Shown here one piece after another: positions 1 through 9,556 of a stretch of 64,000 nucleotides of DNA. The notes beneath the pieces were generated by a model, which saw only the letters and a list, made by a program, of their open reading frames with translations, made no database searches and had not been told where the DNA came from. The stretch covers positions 558,001 to 622,000 of the forward strand of contig NZ_CP121660.1 of assembly GCF_029714365.1 (NCBI RefSeq), read 5' to 3'. The position numbers and the translations under genes are program-made. This DNA comes from Sinorhizobium terangae. GTDB taxonomy: Bacteria > Pseudomonadota > Alphaproteobacteria > Rhizobiales > Rhizobiaceae. Position 1 is the stretch's first letter; every line of letters starts with the position of its first letter.

Positions 1-228
1 TCGCCCCAACCAGAAGCCATCCAGCCCGGCCTCCTGGATCACCACCAGTGGATAAAGCTTATCCACACGCCGCTGCGCTTTCTGGCGAAGGGTGGCAAAA
101 CACGAGAGCAAGCCGGCGATGTCACCACCAGGTACAGTATGGCGAGACATCTTTTCGCTTCCCGGCGAGAGCGCGGTCACGAGCCATGTCGATTTGCTCA
201 GACCGTATGTTCTCGGAGTGAAGGTGGC
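1..228 (-). pseudogene. IS110-family transposase, N-terminal part, runs off left edge
   Basis: The minus strand is open from 228 to the window edge and encodes an IS110-type N-terminal region, with LSKSTWLVT, then SRHTVPGGD, then VVIQEAGLDGFWLG. The first matches the start of the RuvC-like DEDD domain and the last its second acidic motif. A TGA at 229-231 closes the frame upstream and no ATG precedes the LSKS motif. A GTG at 230-232 in another frame would supply a start if one base were missing near 200. ATG 150 is in frame but would drop the first catalytic motif. The 5' end is therefore probably damaged, perhaps by the neighbouring IS110. Confidence 0.6.
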
Positions 229-230
229 TC

Positions 231-286
231 ACCCCCGCGATAAGCTGAAATCGGGGGTTGCTTCGGAGTCGCCGAAGCCGAGCCCC
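231..286 (+). ncRNA. candidate structured RNA upstream of IS110 transposase
   Basis: Two adjacent hairpins lie just before the transposase: CCCCCG (232-237) with CGGGGG (252-257), and GCTTCGG (260-266) with CCGAAGC (272-278). In IS110-group elements the left end is known to encode a bridge RNA that pairs with target and donor DNA, so a structured RNA is expected here. Guide loops could not be assigned, and the element's left boundary is not known. Confidence 0.3.
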
Positions 287-308
287 ATAGCTTTGGCGAG
301 GGTGAACC

Positions 309-1427
309 ATGAACCAGCATAACAGGCTTTTTGTCGGTTTGGACGTTTCGAAATTGAAGATTTCTGTGGCCGTCGCTGACGGTGAGCGGGGCGGGGAAGT
401 TAGGTTTTATGGGGACGTAGCCTCGGATCCGACCTCGGTGGCGAACATCGTGGAAAAATTGGCGAAGCGAGGAGCTGTCCTCCACTTCTGCTATGAGGCC
501 GGACCGACAGGGTACGAGCTTTACCGTCAGCTTACCAGCATGGGTCACGACTGCGTGATAGTCGCGCCGTCCCTGATACCAAAGCGCCCTGGGGATCGGG
601 TGAAGACGAACCGGCGCGACGCGGTCAGTCTGGCACGCCTACATCGTGCTGGTGAACTGACAGCAATCTGGGTGCCTGACCGCGGGCATGAGGCTATGCG
701 CGATCTCGTGCGGGCTCGAGAAGCAGCACAAGAGGCTCAGAAGCGGGCACGTCAGCAGCTTCAGTCGTTCCTGCTTCGACATGGCCGCATCTATTCGGGC
801 CGCTCGTCCTGGTCGCTGGCGCATATGCGGTGGATATCGACCCTGAAGTTCGAGCATCCAGCCCACTTCGTTGTGCTGAAGGAATACTGTCAGGCGATCG
901 AGGATGCCGAAGTGCGCTTGAAGCGTCTGACCGATCTGATCTCGGAGACTGTCAAATCCTGGACGATGGCTCCTGTTGTCGAAGCCTATCAGGCGTTGCG
1001 AGGCGTGTCGTTGATTGCCGCCGTCGTCTTCGTTGCCGAAATTGGCGACATCCGCCGCTTCGAAAACCCCCGCCAGCTGATGGCCTTTCTCGGCCTCGTT
1101 CCGTCAGAGAGTTCGACAGGTGAACATGTCAAACGTGGTGGGATCACCAAAGCCGGGAACTCTCGGGCCCGTCGCATGCTGGTCGAAGGCGCATGGGCTT
1201 ACCGCTTCCCCGCGCGTGTTAGTCGAACCAAGCAAGCGCAGTTGGAAGGCCTACCGAGAACCGTTCGCGAAATAGCGTGGAAAGGTCAGCTCCGCCTCTG
1301 CTCTCGCTATCGAAAAATGATCCTCGCGGGGAAGCACAAGGCCATAGCGATTACCGCGATCGCTAGAGAAATGGGAGCCTTCTTATGGGCTATCGGCCAG
1401 GAAGTGCAGCCAGTTCATCCAGCTTAA
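309..1427 (+). CDS. IS110-family transposase (intact)
   Basis: This 372-residue protein is a complete IS110-type DNA recombinase. The N-terminal DEDD domain shows GLDVSKLK (about residue 11), CYEAGPTGYEL and KTNRRDAVSLARLHR. The C-terminal Transposase_20 region shows LRGVSLIAAVVFVAEIGD, then FLGLVPSE and GGITKAGNSRARR. Length is normal for the family. A GAGGG ribosome site precedes the ATG. IS110 elements move by a circular intermediate and lack conventional terminal repeats, so the element's limits are not given. It sits head to head with a second IS110 fragment. Confidence 0.9.
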   Translation: MNQHNRLFVGLDVSKLKISVAVADGERGGEVRFYGDVASDPTSVANIVEKLAKRGAVLHFCYEAGPTGYELYRQLTSMGHDCVIVAPSLIPKRPGDRVKTNRRDAVSLARLHRAGELTAIWVPDRGHEAMRDLVRAREAAQEAQKRARQQLQSFLLRHGRIYSGRSSWSLAHMRWISTLKFEHPAHFVVLKEYCQAIEDAEVRLKRLTDLISETVKSWTMAPVVEAYQALRGVSLIAAVVFVAEIGDIRRFENPRQLMAFLGLVPSESSTGEHVKRGGITKAGNSRARRMLVEGAWAYRFPARVSRTKQAQLEGLPRTVREIAWKGQLRLCSRYRKMILAGKHKAIAITAIAREMGAFLWAIGQEVQPVHPA

Positions 1428-2152
1428 CCTAGCGTCCGCATCTCGCGAGTAGTTGGAAGGAGGAGACAAGATCGATCATCTGCTGATGCCCAATGTTGGA
1501 GACAGGGCCCCGGTCGGGGAGTCTTCGATGGAATTGAGTGGCCGACTACGTCGACGCCCGTGCTTAGATAGAAGTAGCCCCAGGCGTACACACGGAAATG
1601 CGGTATCCAATCCGCGTATAAGAGTTTGCAAACCGTCGTCTTGAGGCCCTGTCTCCAACATTGCGCATTAGCTACACCATGCAGGACCAGCCATTATTGG
1701 CTGGATGAACAATCGTGGCCACGCCACTTGCAAATGAACATAAGAGTTCCAACGATACGAAAATTGCGCCAAGATCGACGGGGGTAGCGGCATGTGCCTG
1801 CGGTTGATCGGCTTTCATCGGCATGATCGGCCTCCAGAGAGATTTCTAGCGACCTCACGCTGCCACCGTGCAGGCCGCTATCCACCCCTGATGGGATCTC
1901 AAGGCGAGACATTCAGAGCCGGCATTTCGAAGAGCGGTCGGTCCAACCGTCCGCCTTGATCCTGGAATGGGTGGGGAACAGCCATTCGGTGTGTTTCCGC
2001 CGGACAAGTTGCCCCCAAGCGCGCGAATGGGCAATGGTCGCGAGCATGGAGCGTCTTTAAAGGTCTCACACGAGTCGCTCGCTGATCTGCCTTTGATCGT
2101 GAACGAAGACACAGCGCAAACCGGTTGGACCTCAGCCTAGAAACCAGGTCGA
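1428..2152. other. intergenic region with 19-bp inverted repeat
   Basis: No convincing gene is seen in any frame. The left part is presumably the right end of the IS110 element. A perfect inverted repeat is annotated separately at 1491-1663. The rest, 1664-2152, has no recognised content. Confidence 0.5.
1491..1663. repeat. 173-bp unit with perfect 19-bp terminal inverted repeats (MITE-like)
   Basis: CAATGTTGGAGACAGGGCC at 1491-1509 recurs as its exact reverse complement at 1645-1663. The unit between is non-coding. Size and perfect ends resemble a miniature inverted-repeat element. No clear target-site duplication was seen. It could instead be a long stem-loop belonging to the IS110 right end. 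Confidence 0.5.
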
Positions 2153-2782
2153 TTACTTATTCGTCGCCAATGCTGCGGTTGCCCCAAGGCCGATGAACGA
2201 GGTACCGGAGAACCAGCGCAGAAATTGCTGAAAGCGCCGGCTGCGGCGAAGGAAATCGCCGACGGTACCAGCTACTAGCGCGAATACTGCATCGCTCATG
2301 ATGCCTAGCCCCATAAAGGTGAGGCCGAGGATGAGGATCTGCCAATGCAGCGCGCCCCGTGTGGGATCGACGAATTGCGGCAGGAACGCCAGGAAGAAGA
2401 TTGCCGTTTTCGGATTAAAGAGGTTGACCACAAAGCCATCGCGGAAGGCTCGGCGCAGCGGCTCTGCGGCGACCACCGGTAGTTCGGGGTCGAGTTCCTT
2501 GGCCATGAAGGTGCGGATGCCCATCCACACCAGGTAGGCAGCGCCGAGATACTTCACGATGGCGAAGGCCAGCGCCGACGAGACAATGAGGGCCGAGAGA
2601 CCGATTGCCGCCGCAACAATGTGCACGATGGTTCCGAGATGGATGCCCATCACCGAGACTAACCCCGCAGTTCGACCCTGTTGGATCGATCGTGCCACGA
2701 TGAAGAGCACGGCCGGGCCGGGCGTCAACAGCAGCACCAGCGACGCCACGACAAACAGTCCCCACAAGGTCAGATCCGGCAT
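2153..2782 (-). CDS. LysE/RhtB-family amino-acid exporter
   Basis: This 209-residue inner-membrane protein has the LysE-family layout: LTPGPAVLFIVAR in the first helix, GIHLGTIVHIVAAAIGL in the second, then VKYLGAAYLVWMG and NLFNPKTAIFFLAFLPQFV. The NPK motif is typical of the family, which exports amino acids or homoserine lactone-like compounds. The open frame continues well upstream, but the start at 2782 is preferred. It gives the usual length, begins directly before the first membrane helix, and follows an AAGGGGGG ribosome site. The substrate cannot be told from sequence. Confidence 0.92.
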   Translation of the reverse strand: MPDLTLWGLFVVASLVLLLTPGPAVLFIVARSIQQGRTAGLVSVMGIHLGTIVHIVAAAIGLSALIVSSALAFAIVKYLGAAYLVWMGIRTFMAKELDPELPVVAAEPLRRAFRDGFVVNLFNPKTAIFFLAFLPQFVDPTRGALHWQILILGLTFMGLGIMSDAVFALVAGTVGDFLRRSRRFQQFLRWFSGTSFIGLGATAALATNK

Positions 2783-3880
2783 GATGCCCCCCTTTGCTTC
2801 GCTTCTCTGATAGAAGCCACATAGTGGTGGCGAAAACAAGGGATCACACCTTCCCTCATTCTTGTCGCCGAGCATTGACACTCCGGCGCTAAGGCGGGGA
2901 AAAACTCGGCCGAAGGTTGTTTGGCGCGCAGTCGGCCGTAGGTCGTTACAGGAGAGCAGGGGCGTTTCTAAGGTCAGCGAGAAACTGCCAAGCAAATCGC
3001 GCATCGTCCCCGATGTGAGCGAAACACGCCCCGGGTTCTGCATCTGCCCTGAGTGTGAGCCTGAACCGTGTGAAATCCAGAAGTGAAGTGCAGTGGAGAC
3101 CGCGGGAAGGTCGCGAGTGGGTGGACAGCGGAAGTTGGAGAGCAAATCGCTGAGTGACAGCAATGGGGCACAGGAAGCTGACAGATAAACCGGTTAACAG
3201 AGGCCGCACCACCGAAGCTTAGCGAGATAGCGGCCTTGGCCTTGTTGCGGCAGGCTTGCGATGCGGTGCTTTTGGTTCGGGTGACGCTTTTCTGCGTCAG
3301 TCCGGTCTTCAATTTTCCGCGTGCACATCATATCCGGCCGGGGCTGACCGCGTGTAAGGGGAAAAGTGAACGAAGCGACTACCCCCGGTTAACCAAGCGG
3401 TTTGTCTCGCATCTGCCGCAAGGGCGAGTTTCCTTTTCGCGCGCTTAACTGACTTAGTCTCGGTAAGTAGACATTCCACCGGCTCTGGGCAAGAAGGAAA
3501 GAGGGCCGACTGCGGAAACAGCGCGCAGCCGAGGTCTGCCTCAACAAGGCCTAAATCGCTGCTGGCAAATTCTCCGGCCTGTGTCGGATAGGCAGCATTG
3601 CCGGGAGAGCCTTATCGAACACCTGTCGCTGCCGCTTCACCTCCGTCGAAGAATTTCACGGTCAGATCGCCATTTCTTGTCCCATTGCGCAACACACCAC
3701 TACCGGCATTCTTCAGTGTTATCTCCACGACAAGATACCGGCGGCTGAACTCGGTGACCGTTCCTGCAGCCACGTTGAGCAAAGAGTTTCAAGGTCGCCG
3801 ATGACGTGACTACCTGATCGGATAGCAAAAGTACCCGTGACCGCGGGAGAGCGGAACTCTCACTACCCTCGAGCCGGCAT
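2783..3880. other. intergenic, no confident gene
   Basis: About 1.1 kb without a convincing intact gene. Open frames here lack ribosome sites and family features. A possible gene scrap at 3612-3788 is listed separately. Confidence 0.4.
3612..3788 (-). pseudogene. possible C-terminal gene remnant, unknown
   Basis: One minus-strand frame gives 58 residues of protein-like, beta-rich sequence (for example VVEITLKNAGSG and GDLTVKFFDGGEAA) ending at a TAA at 3612-3614. A TGA closes it upstream and no start is present. I do not recognise the family. It may be the tail of a decayed gene, or chance. Confidence 0.2.
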
Positions 3881-4894
3881 CTACTCCTTATCGTTGACTT
3901 GGTGGGCGGGCACATCGGCTTTGGCTAGAATGGCGCCACGCAAGGTTTCGGCGTGTCGTCGGATCTCTTCCGCCCGCCGCTTGTTTGCCCTGGCGGCCGC
4001 GTCCAGGCCGCTGCGCCAGGCGTCGTCCGCCATTTTTTCGCAGAGCGTGACCCTTTCCTCAATGATCCTGAGCGCCACTCGCATTGCCTCGTCCGCCGCG
4101 CCCTCCGTCTCCGTGGCAAGAGTGTCGGATGTGTAGGCGTGGCCAACCTGGCAACGGAATCGGAGTGGCGGCCGGTTCCTGATCTCGGAAAGAACACCGC
4201 CGCAGGCCGGACATGAGAGGGGTACGGTGTCTGCGATCGCGTCGATCGCCGCCGGCGTGACTGGGCGGCCCAGCGCCATGTCGACCTCCAGCCTGATGTC
4301 AGGCGGTATCGGAACAGCCGGACCTGGCTCTTCGCCGGTGAGCTTGAGGAGCAGCGCGGCGAGATCCGCGAGCGGAGCCCGATAGTCGACGTCGCTGGCT
4401 TTGAGCGCCCCCATGGGCATGCCCGGTTCAACCGCATCCAACGGATTTTGCACAACTGTCACGCCGCCGCATCGCTTGAGATCGGCGAGGCCAGCCGCTC
4501 CGTCATTTAACATGCCGGTCAGCACGACACCCACCGCCCTTGGCCCGTAGCTCAGGCCGACGGAACGAAAGAGCGGATCGACGGCTGGTCGAGAGAGGTT
4601 CTCGCGTGGCCCGCGGCCGAGCTGAATCCTGTTGTCGAGGACGAGGAGATGATGGTCGGCCGGCGCAACGTAAACGCATCCGCGCTCGACATGCTCGCCA
4701 TCGACCGCCGTCTTGGCGGCAATCTCCGTATGCGCGTTGAAAATATCCGCGAGCAGATCTTTCCCGTGCGCGCCCACATGAATGACGACGAATAGGGTGG
4801 CGGCGAGGTCGGAGGGAAGCTCGCGAAGCAGATGTTTCAAAGCGCCGATTGCTCCCAGCGAGCCGCCTATGGCGATCACGTCGCGGCGGACCAT
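3881..4894 (-). CDS. stand-alone CheB-type methylesterase with C-terminal zinc-ribbon-like tail
   Basis: This 337-residue protein begins directly with a CheB catalytic domain and has no receiver. The serine lies in GGSLGA (about residue 12), the histidine in VVIHVG and the aspartate in GMLNDGAAG, so the catalytic triad is complete. The C-terminal third carries CPACGG and, further on, CQVGHAYT, a possible metal site, then a helical tail. CheB enzymes demethylate or deamidate chemoreceptor glutamates. The start at 4894 is chosen because GGAG lies 6 nt upstream. It is divergent from the CheB-CheR-kinase gene, which suggests a shared signalling task. Without a receiver its control must differ from classical CheB. 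Confidence 0.88.
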   Translation of the reverse strand: MVRRDVIAIGGSLGAIGALKHLLRELPSDLAATLFVVIHVGAHGKDLLADIFNAHTEIAAKTAVDGEHVERGCVYVAPADHHLLVLDNRIQLGRGPRENLSRPAVDPLFRSVGLSYGPRAVGVVLTGMLNDGAAGLADLKRCGGVTVVQNPLDAVEPGMPMGALKASDVDYRAPLADLAALLLKLTGEEPGPAVPIPPDIRLEVDMALGRPVTPAAIDAIADTVPLSCPACGGVLSEIRNRPPLRFRCQVGHAYTSDTLATETEGAADEAMRVALRIIEERVTLCEKMADDAWRSGLDAAARANKRRAEEIRRHAETLRGAILAKADVPAHQVNDKE

Positions 4895-5141
4895 GGCATG
4901 CTCCATTTCAACTACAACGCTTCACGCGCGCATAGGTTCGATGCCGCTGTACGGAAGATTTTCCCAATGCTTTCTATTGGTGGCCGCCTGTTCGCGGTTA
5001 TAAGAAGATCACGTCGGAACGCGCCGTTCGGTGTAGAATGGTCGCTTATCCGGCTCTGAAGGTTACCGAAAGTGCCGCAAAGGAGGCCACGCCCGAGCAC
5101 GCATCGCGGCCTATTGAGCGGATTGCCGGGGGAGGTGAAGC

Positions 5142-8100
5142 ATGGGAAAGGAATCGGATCCGCCGATCGTGGGCATCGGGGCTTCGGCAGGAGGTGTCCA
5201 GGCACTTCAGACCTTCTTCGATCATATGCCGACCGATACCGACGCGGCCTTCGTGGTCATTGTTCATCTCGATCCTGATGCCAGGAGCGAGCTCGCCAGC
5301 ATCCTGGCGTCACGCACTCGGATGCCGGTGACGCAGGTGGAGGACCAGGCCCGGCTCGAACGCAACCACGTGTATGTCATCCCGCCGAACCGGAGGCTGA
5401 AGATCGGTGACGGCACGATCTCGGCACTCCCGTTTGAGGAGGCCCGGGCGCACCGCGCACCGATCGATCTGTTCTTTCGATCGCTTGCCGAGGAGCATGG
5501 CCCCGGTTTCGCGGTCATTCTCACCGGCGCGGGGGCGGATGGTGCCATCGGCGTCAAGGCCATAAAGGAGGCGGGCGGCATCGTGCTCGTCCAGGACCCG
5601 AACGAGGCGGAATATGCCTCGATGCCCCGCAATGCGATTGCCACGGAGGCGGCGGACTTCGTGCTGCCGGTCCAGGAGCTTCCGGAACGGCTGGCCGAGT
5701 TTCTGGCCAACCGGACATCGCTCCCCACTGCTGAGGGGCGGCCGAGCGACGAAGACGTGCTCGCGCGGATCCTCGCACATGTGCGCGTCAGAACCGGGCA
5801 CGATTTTTCGCAGTACAAGCGGGCGACCATTCTGCGCCGGATCGGTCGGCGGGCGCAGGTGACCAGGAAGGAGTCTCTCGCGGACTATTATGCCTATCTG
5901 CGCGCGAACGTGGAGGAGGCGCAGGCTCTTTTCAGCGACTTCCTGATTTCCGTCACCACGTTCTTTCGCGATCCGGCCGCCTTCAAGTCGCTCGCCGACA
6001 ATATCGTTCCGCAACTGTTCGACGGAAAGGAAACCGGTGACAGCATCAGGGTCTGGGTTCCCGGCTGCGCCACCGGGGAAGAGACCTACACGATCGGCAT
6101 CCTTCTCCTCGAGGAAGCCGCGCGTCGCGATCTCACGCCGGAAATACAGGTCTTCGGCTCCGACCTCGACGGCGGAGCGCTCGCGATTGGGCGCGAGGGA
6201 CGGTTTCCGGCGACGATCGAAGGGGATCTCTCGGAGGAGAGATTGCGCCGGTTCTTCCAGCGCGAGGGCGATCATTATCGCGTGCGCCGGGAACTGCGCG
6301 ATATCGTTCTCTTCGCCAGCCACAGCCTGCTTCGAGATCCGCCCTTCTCCCACCTGGACATGATTTCGTGCCGCAACCTGCTGATCTATCTCGACCGGCA
6401 GCTGCAGCAACAGGTGTGCAGCACATTTCATTACGCGCTCAATCCGGGCGGGTTCCTTTTCCTCGGATCGTCGGAAAGCGCGGACTATCCGGCCGGGCTC
6501 TTTCGCACGGTCGACCGCGAGGCGCGGATTTACCGGTCGGTGGCGGGCACCGGAGAGCGGCGCCCGACGCTGCCGGCGCTGCTCGGCCCGTACCAGACGG
6601 CGGAAAGAGCTCCAGTCGTCGCCCGCCCGCCGTCGCCCTCCGCCAGCTTAAGCGATGCTGTCTTGCACCGCCAGATGCTCGAGAAGATCGCTCCACCGAG
6701 CATGCTGGTGGACGAGAGCCATCGCGCGGTCCATCTTTCCGAAAACGCCGGCCGCTTCCTGCAGCCGTCGGGCGGGCCAGTCAGCACGGATGCTACCGAT
6801 CTGGTGCGCGACGAGTTTCGCTTCGACCTCAGGGCGGCGCTGCATCGCGCCTTCGAGCGAAACGAAGCTACCTTGAGCATGCCGATCCTGGCCCAGGTTA
6901 ACGGACAGGCGCATCGCATCTACCTTCAGGTGAAGCCGGTTATTCAGGGAAGCGACCGGACGCGGCATGCCCTGGTGCTTTTCATAGAAGGCGAGGCGAT
7001 CGACAAGAGCGACGGCGCCGTTTCCGAGACAATTGACGGGCACCCGGCTACCAGCCAGACGATCCGGCAGTTGCAGGAGGAACTCCAGCTTGCGCAGAAC
7101 CGGCTGCGGGTGGTGCGGGAGGAATCCGAAGCGGCCAACGAAGAGCTGCGCGCCGCAAACGAAGAACTCCAGTCGATGAACGAGGAATACCGTTCGACCG
7201 GGGAGGAACTCGAGACGAGCAAGGAGGAACTCCAGTCGATCAACGAAGAACTGCAGACGGTCAACAACGAGCTGAAACTGAAACTGGAAAGTGTCTCGCG
7301 CGCCCATAGCGACTTGCAGAATCTTATGGCGGCGACCGACGTCGCGACGCTCTTTCTCAATCCATCGCTGCGCATCAACCGTTTCACCCCACGTCTGATG
7401 GAGATCTTCAACGTCACCGCCAGTGATGAAGGGCGACCGATCACCGACTTCACCCATCAGCTCGAATATGACGCCCTGGCCGATGACGCGCGCGCGGTGT
7501 TGGAGCACCTCGCGCCCACAGAACACGAGGTCAAGGGCCGCAACGGTCGCTGGTATCTGGTGCGGATGCGCCCCTACCGCACGATAGACGACAAGATCGA
7601 CGGCGTCGTGGCGACCTTCGTCGACATCACTCATCGGCGTCAGGCCGAAGAGACCGCCCGCGCGAGCAAGCAGCGTCTCGAGCAGGAAGCGCGACTCGTG
7701 GAGCTGTCGCGGTCACCGATATTCGTCTGGGACTTCGACGACGGCATCAAGCAGTGGAACCGAGGCAGCGAGGAGCTCTACGGCTACTCGCGGGAAGAGG
7801 CCATCGGAAAGCCAAAGCAAAAGCTGCTCAAGACCGAGGTGCCCGGCTCCTCCTTCGAGAAACTGCGGCAGGCCCTTCTGGAAAACGGCCGCTGGAGCGG
7901 CGAACTGCGCCACACGACAAAGGACGGGCAGGTCTTGACGGTGGAGAGCCACATCGAGCTCCTGTCGATGGGAGAGCGGCGCCTCGTTCTCGAAAGCACC
8001 CGCGACGTGACCGACCACAGGCGATGGGAACGGCGCCGGCAGCTCCTTGTGAACGAGCTGAGCCATCGCGTCAAGAACACGCTGGCCGTCGTCCAATCGC

Positions 8101-8633
8101 TGGCGCGCCAGACGATGCGCACCTCGGATTCGCAGGAGGACTTCGTCGAGCGTTTCGAAGGGCGCCTCACAGCACTCTCAAGCGCGCACAAGCTGCTCGT
8201 CGAATCGGAATGGAGCGGCGCGGAGCTTGGCGCACTGGCGCGCAGCCAGCTTGAGGCCTATGCGAGCGGTGATCGGCACAGACTGCAGCTTGAGGGCGAG
8301 CCTGTGACCCTTCCGGCGGATACTGCGACGCCCTTCGGCCTCGTTCTCCACGAGCTTGCCACCAATGCCGCGAAATACGGAGCTTTCGCCACGGCAAACG
8401 GACGGGTCCAGCTCAGTTGGAAGCGCGGGAACAATGACCGCCAACTGATCGTTACCTGGAAGGAACGCGGTGGCCCGCCGGTCGAGCCGCCAGGAGAGCA
8501 AGGTTTCGGCGGCGTGTTGATCGAAAAGAGTTTGCCCGGAGCTACGGTTCATCGTGATTTCCACCCGGACGGGGTGGTCTGCACGATCGACATCGAGCTT
8601 CCGGAGATCGCGCAAAATGGTGCGGACGGCTGA
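5142..8633 (+). CDS. CheB-CheR-PAS-HWE sensor histidine kinase fusion
   Basis: This 1163-residue cytoplasmic protein joins five parts. A CheB esterase (1-190) has S15, H42 and the GAGADGA aspartate. A CheR methyltransferase (about 205-470) has the SAM-binding WVPGCATGEETYTIG. A glutamate-rich coiled coil (about 640-715) has repeated EEL/NEEL heptads. Two PAS-like domains span about 720-950. An HWE/HisKA_2 kinase has H975 in NELSHRVKNT and the N-box HELATNAAKYGA. A strong site, GGGGAGGTGAAG, precedes the ATG. Such fusions are common in rhizobia as general sensory kinases, with signals unknown. Its stop overlaps the next receiver gene, so the receiver is the likely phosphate acceptor. Confidence 0.93.
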   Translation: MGKESDPPIVGIGASAGGVQALQTFFDHMPTDTDAAFVVIVHLDPDARSELASILASRTRMPVTQVEDQARLERNHVYVIPPNRRLKIGDGTISALPFEEARAHRAPIDLFFRSLAEEHGPGFAVILTGAGADGAIGVKAIKEAGGIVLVQDPNEAEYASMPRNAIATEAADFVLPVQELPERLAEFLANRTSLPTAEGRPSDEDVLARILAHVRVRTGHDFSQYKRATILRRIGRRAQVTRKESLADYYAYLRANVEEAQALFSDFLISVTTFFRDPAAFKSLADNIVPQLFDGKETGDSIRVWVPGCATGEETYTIGILLLEEAARRDLTPEIQVFGSDLDGGALAIGREGRFPATIEGDLSEERLRRFFQREGDHYRVRRELRDIVLFASHSLLRDPPFSHLDMISCRNLLIYLDRQLQQQVCSTFHYALNPGGFLFLGSSESADYPAGLFRTVDREARIYRSVAGTGERRPTLPALLGPYQTAERAPVVARPPSPSASLSDAVLHRQMLEKIAPPSMLVDESHRAVHLSENAGRFLQPSGGPVSTDATDLVRDEFRFDLRAALHRAFERNEATLSMPILAQVNGQAHRIYLQVKPVIQGSDRTRHALVLFIEGEAIDKSDGAVSETIDGHPATSQTIRQLQEELQLAQNRLRVVREESEAANEELRAANEELQSMNEEYRSTGEELETSKEELQSINEELQTVNNELKLKLESVSRAHSDLQNLMAATDVATLFLNPSLRINRFTPRLMEIFNVTASDEGRPITDFTHQLEYDALADDARAVLEHLAPTEHEVKGRNGRWYLVRMRPYRTIDDKIDGVVATFVDITHRRQAEETARASKQRLEQEARLVELSRSPIFVWDFDDGIKQWNRGSEELYGYSREEAIGKPKQKLLKTEVPGSSFEKLRQALLENGRWSGELRHTTKDGQVLTVESHIELLSMGERRLVLESTRDVTDHRRWERRRQLLVNELSHRVKNTLAVVQSLARQTMRTSDSQEDFVERFEGRLTALSSAHKLLVESEWSGAELGALARSQLEAYASGDRHRLQLEGEPVTLPADTATPFGLVLHELATNAAKYGAFATANGRVQLSWKRGNNDRQLIVTWKERGGPPVEPPGEQGFGGVLIEKSLPGATVHRDFHPDGVVCTIDIELPEIAQNGADG

Positions 8634-9003
8634 CGAGAACCAACCGCTTTGCGGCGCAAGAATTCTGATCGCTGAGGACGAGATCCTGATCGCACTCGAC
8701 ATGGAGGCGGCATTTCGAGATGCCGGCGCCGATGTCGTCGGCCCGTGTGCGACACTCGCGTCAGCGTTAGACGCGGTCAGGGAAGAAGCACTCTCGCTCG
8801 CCGTGCTCGATATTCGCCTTGGTGAGGCCACGACCGAGGAGGTCAGCGACCTCCTCGCCGAACGAGGCATCCCTTTTTTCTTCTACAGCGGACAAAGGTT
8901 GCCCGTGGAGATGCAACGGAAGTGTAACGACGCAGTCCTTGTCGAAAAACCGGCCACCCAGCAGCATCTGGTAGGTGCTGCCGCCAAAGTGCTGGCCGCT
9001 TAA
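8617..9003 (+). CDS. single-domain response regulator
   Basis: This 128-residue receiver domain has ILIAEDE, the phosphoacceptor D65 in VLDIRLG, and the late lysine in LVEKPA. It has no output domain. The ATG at 8617 lies inside the end of the kinase gene, overlapping by 17 bases, which indicates translational coupling. HWE kinases are usually paired with such single-domain receivers that relay phosphate onward or act by protein contact. Confidence 0.9.
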   Translation: MVRTADENQPLCGARILIAEDEILIALDMEAAFRDAGADVVGPCATLASALDAVREEALSLAVLDIRLGEATTEEVSDLLAERGIPFFFYSGQRLPVEMQRKCNDAVLVEKPATQQHLVGAAAKVLAA

Positions 9004-9556
9004 GAACGTCAAGTTTCCCCCCACCGCCAGACCAAGCGCCAGCGCGGCGTAGGTCTTTCCGACCGATCTCGGTCAGTTTCTTGGAGCGGTCGGCCCGCCA
9101 GCCATGCTTCGAATGGTAGAGCCCAGAAGATCGCCGACAGATGATGAGTGCAGTAGCCGAGCAACGTGTGCTTCATCTCCGCACCCTGACGTGCCCAGGA
9201 TTCTGGCCATGAAGCATATGGCTCACGGCATTGGTTGCTGGAAAATGCTCCGTCCCCCAGCCAGCAGCACTACTGCCACTGTCGTCGTCACTAGGCTTGC
9301 GATCGTCCCGGTGGCGAGAGCCGACGGTATCGAGGCTGCTCCGGCTTTGCAGCGACTGACGTTCAACCCCTGCCGCACCGATCGCGGGTCCGAGGACAAG
9401 GTGCTATCCGAAACAGGATCGCGTGCACTGGCCGACATTCGGTATCTCCCGATTTATACACACCAATCAGTGCAACGTTGCGATTTTCCGCGCGAGGTTC
9501 AGTCTGCTTCGGGCGTTCTGGAACGTGAAGTGCGAGCGCTTGTGCTATATTGGGGG
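9004..9556. other. intergenic, possible short gene scraps
   Basis: No intact gene is supported. A few short stretches look protein-like on the minus strand near 9005-9100 but change frame and have no start. Nothing recognisable was found. Confidence 0.4.

Noticed and set aside
2783-3163. N-terminal extension of the LysE exporter frame
   Set aside because: The added 127 residues are not membrane-protein-like, and a good ribosome site and normal length support the start at 2782.
5310-6431. Long minus-strand open frame (373 codons) opposite the CheB-CheR kinase
   Set aside because: It is an antisense shadow of a high-GC gene with clear domains on the other strand; it has no ribosome site or family motif.
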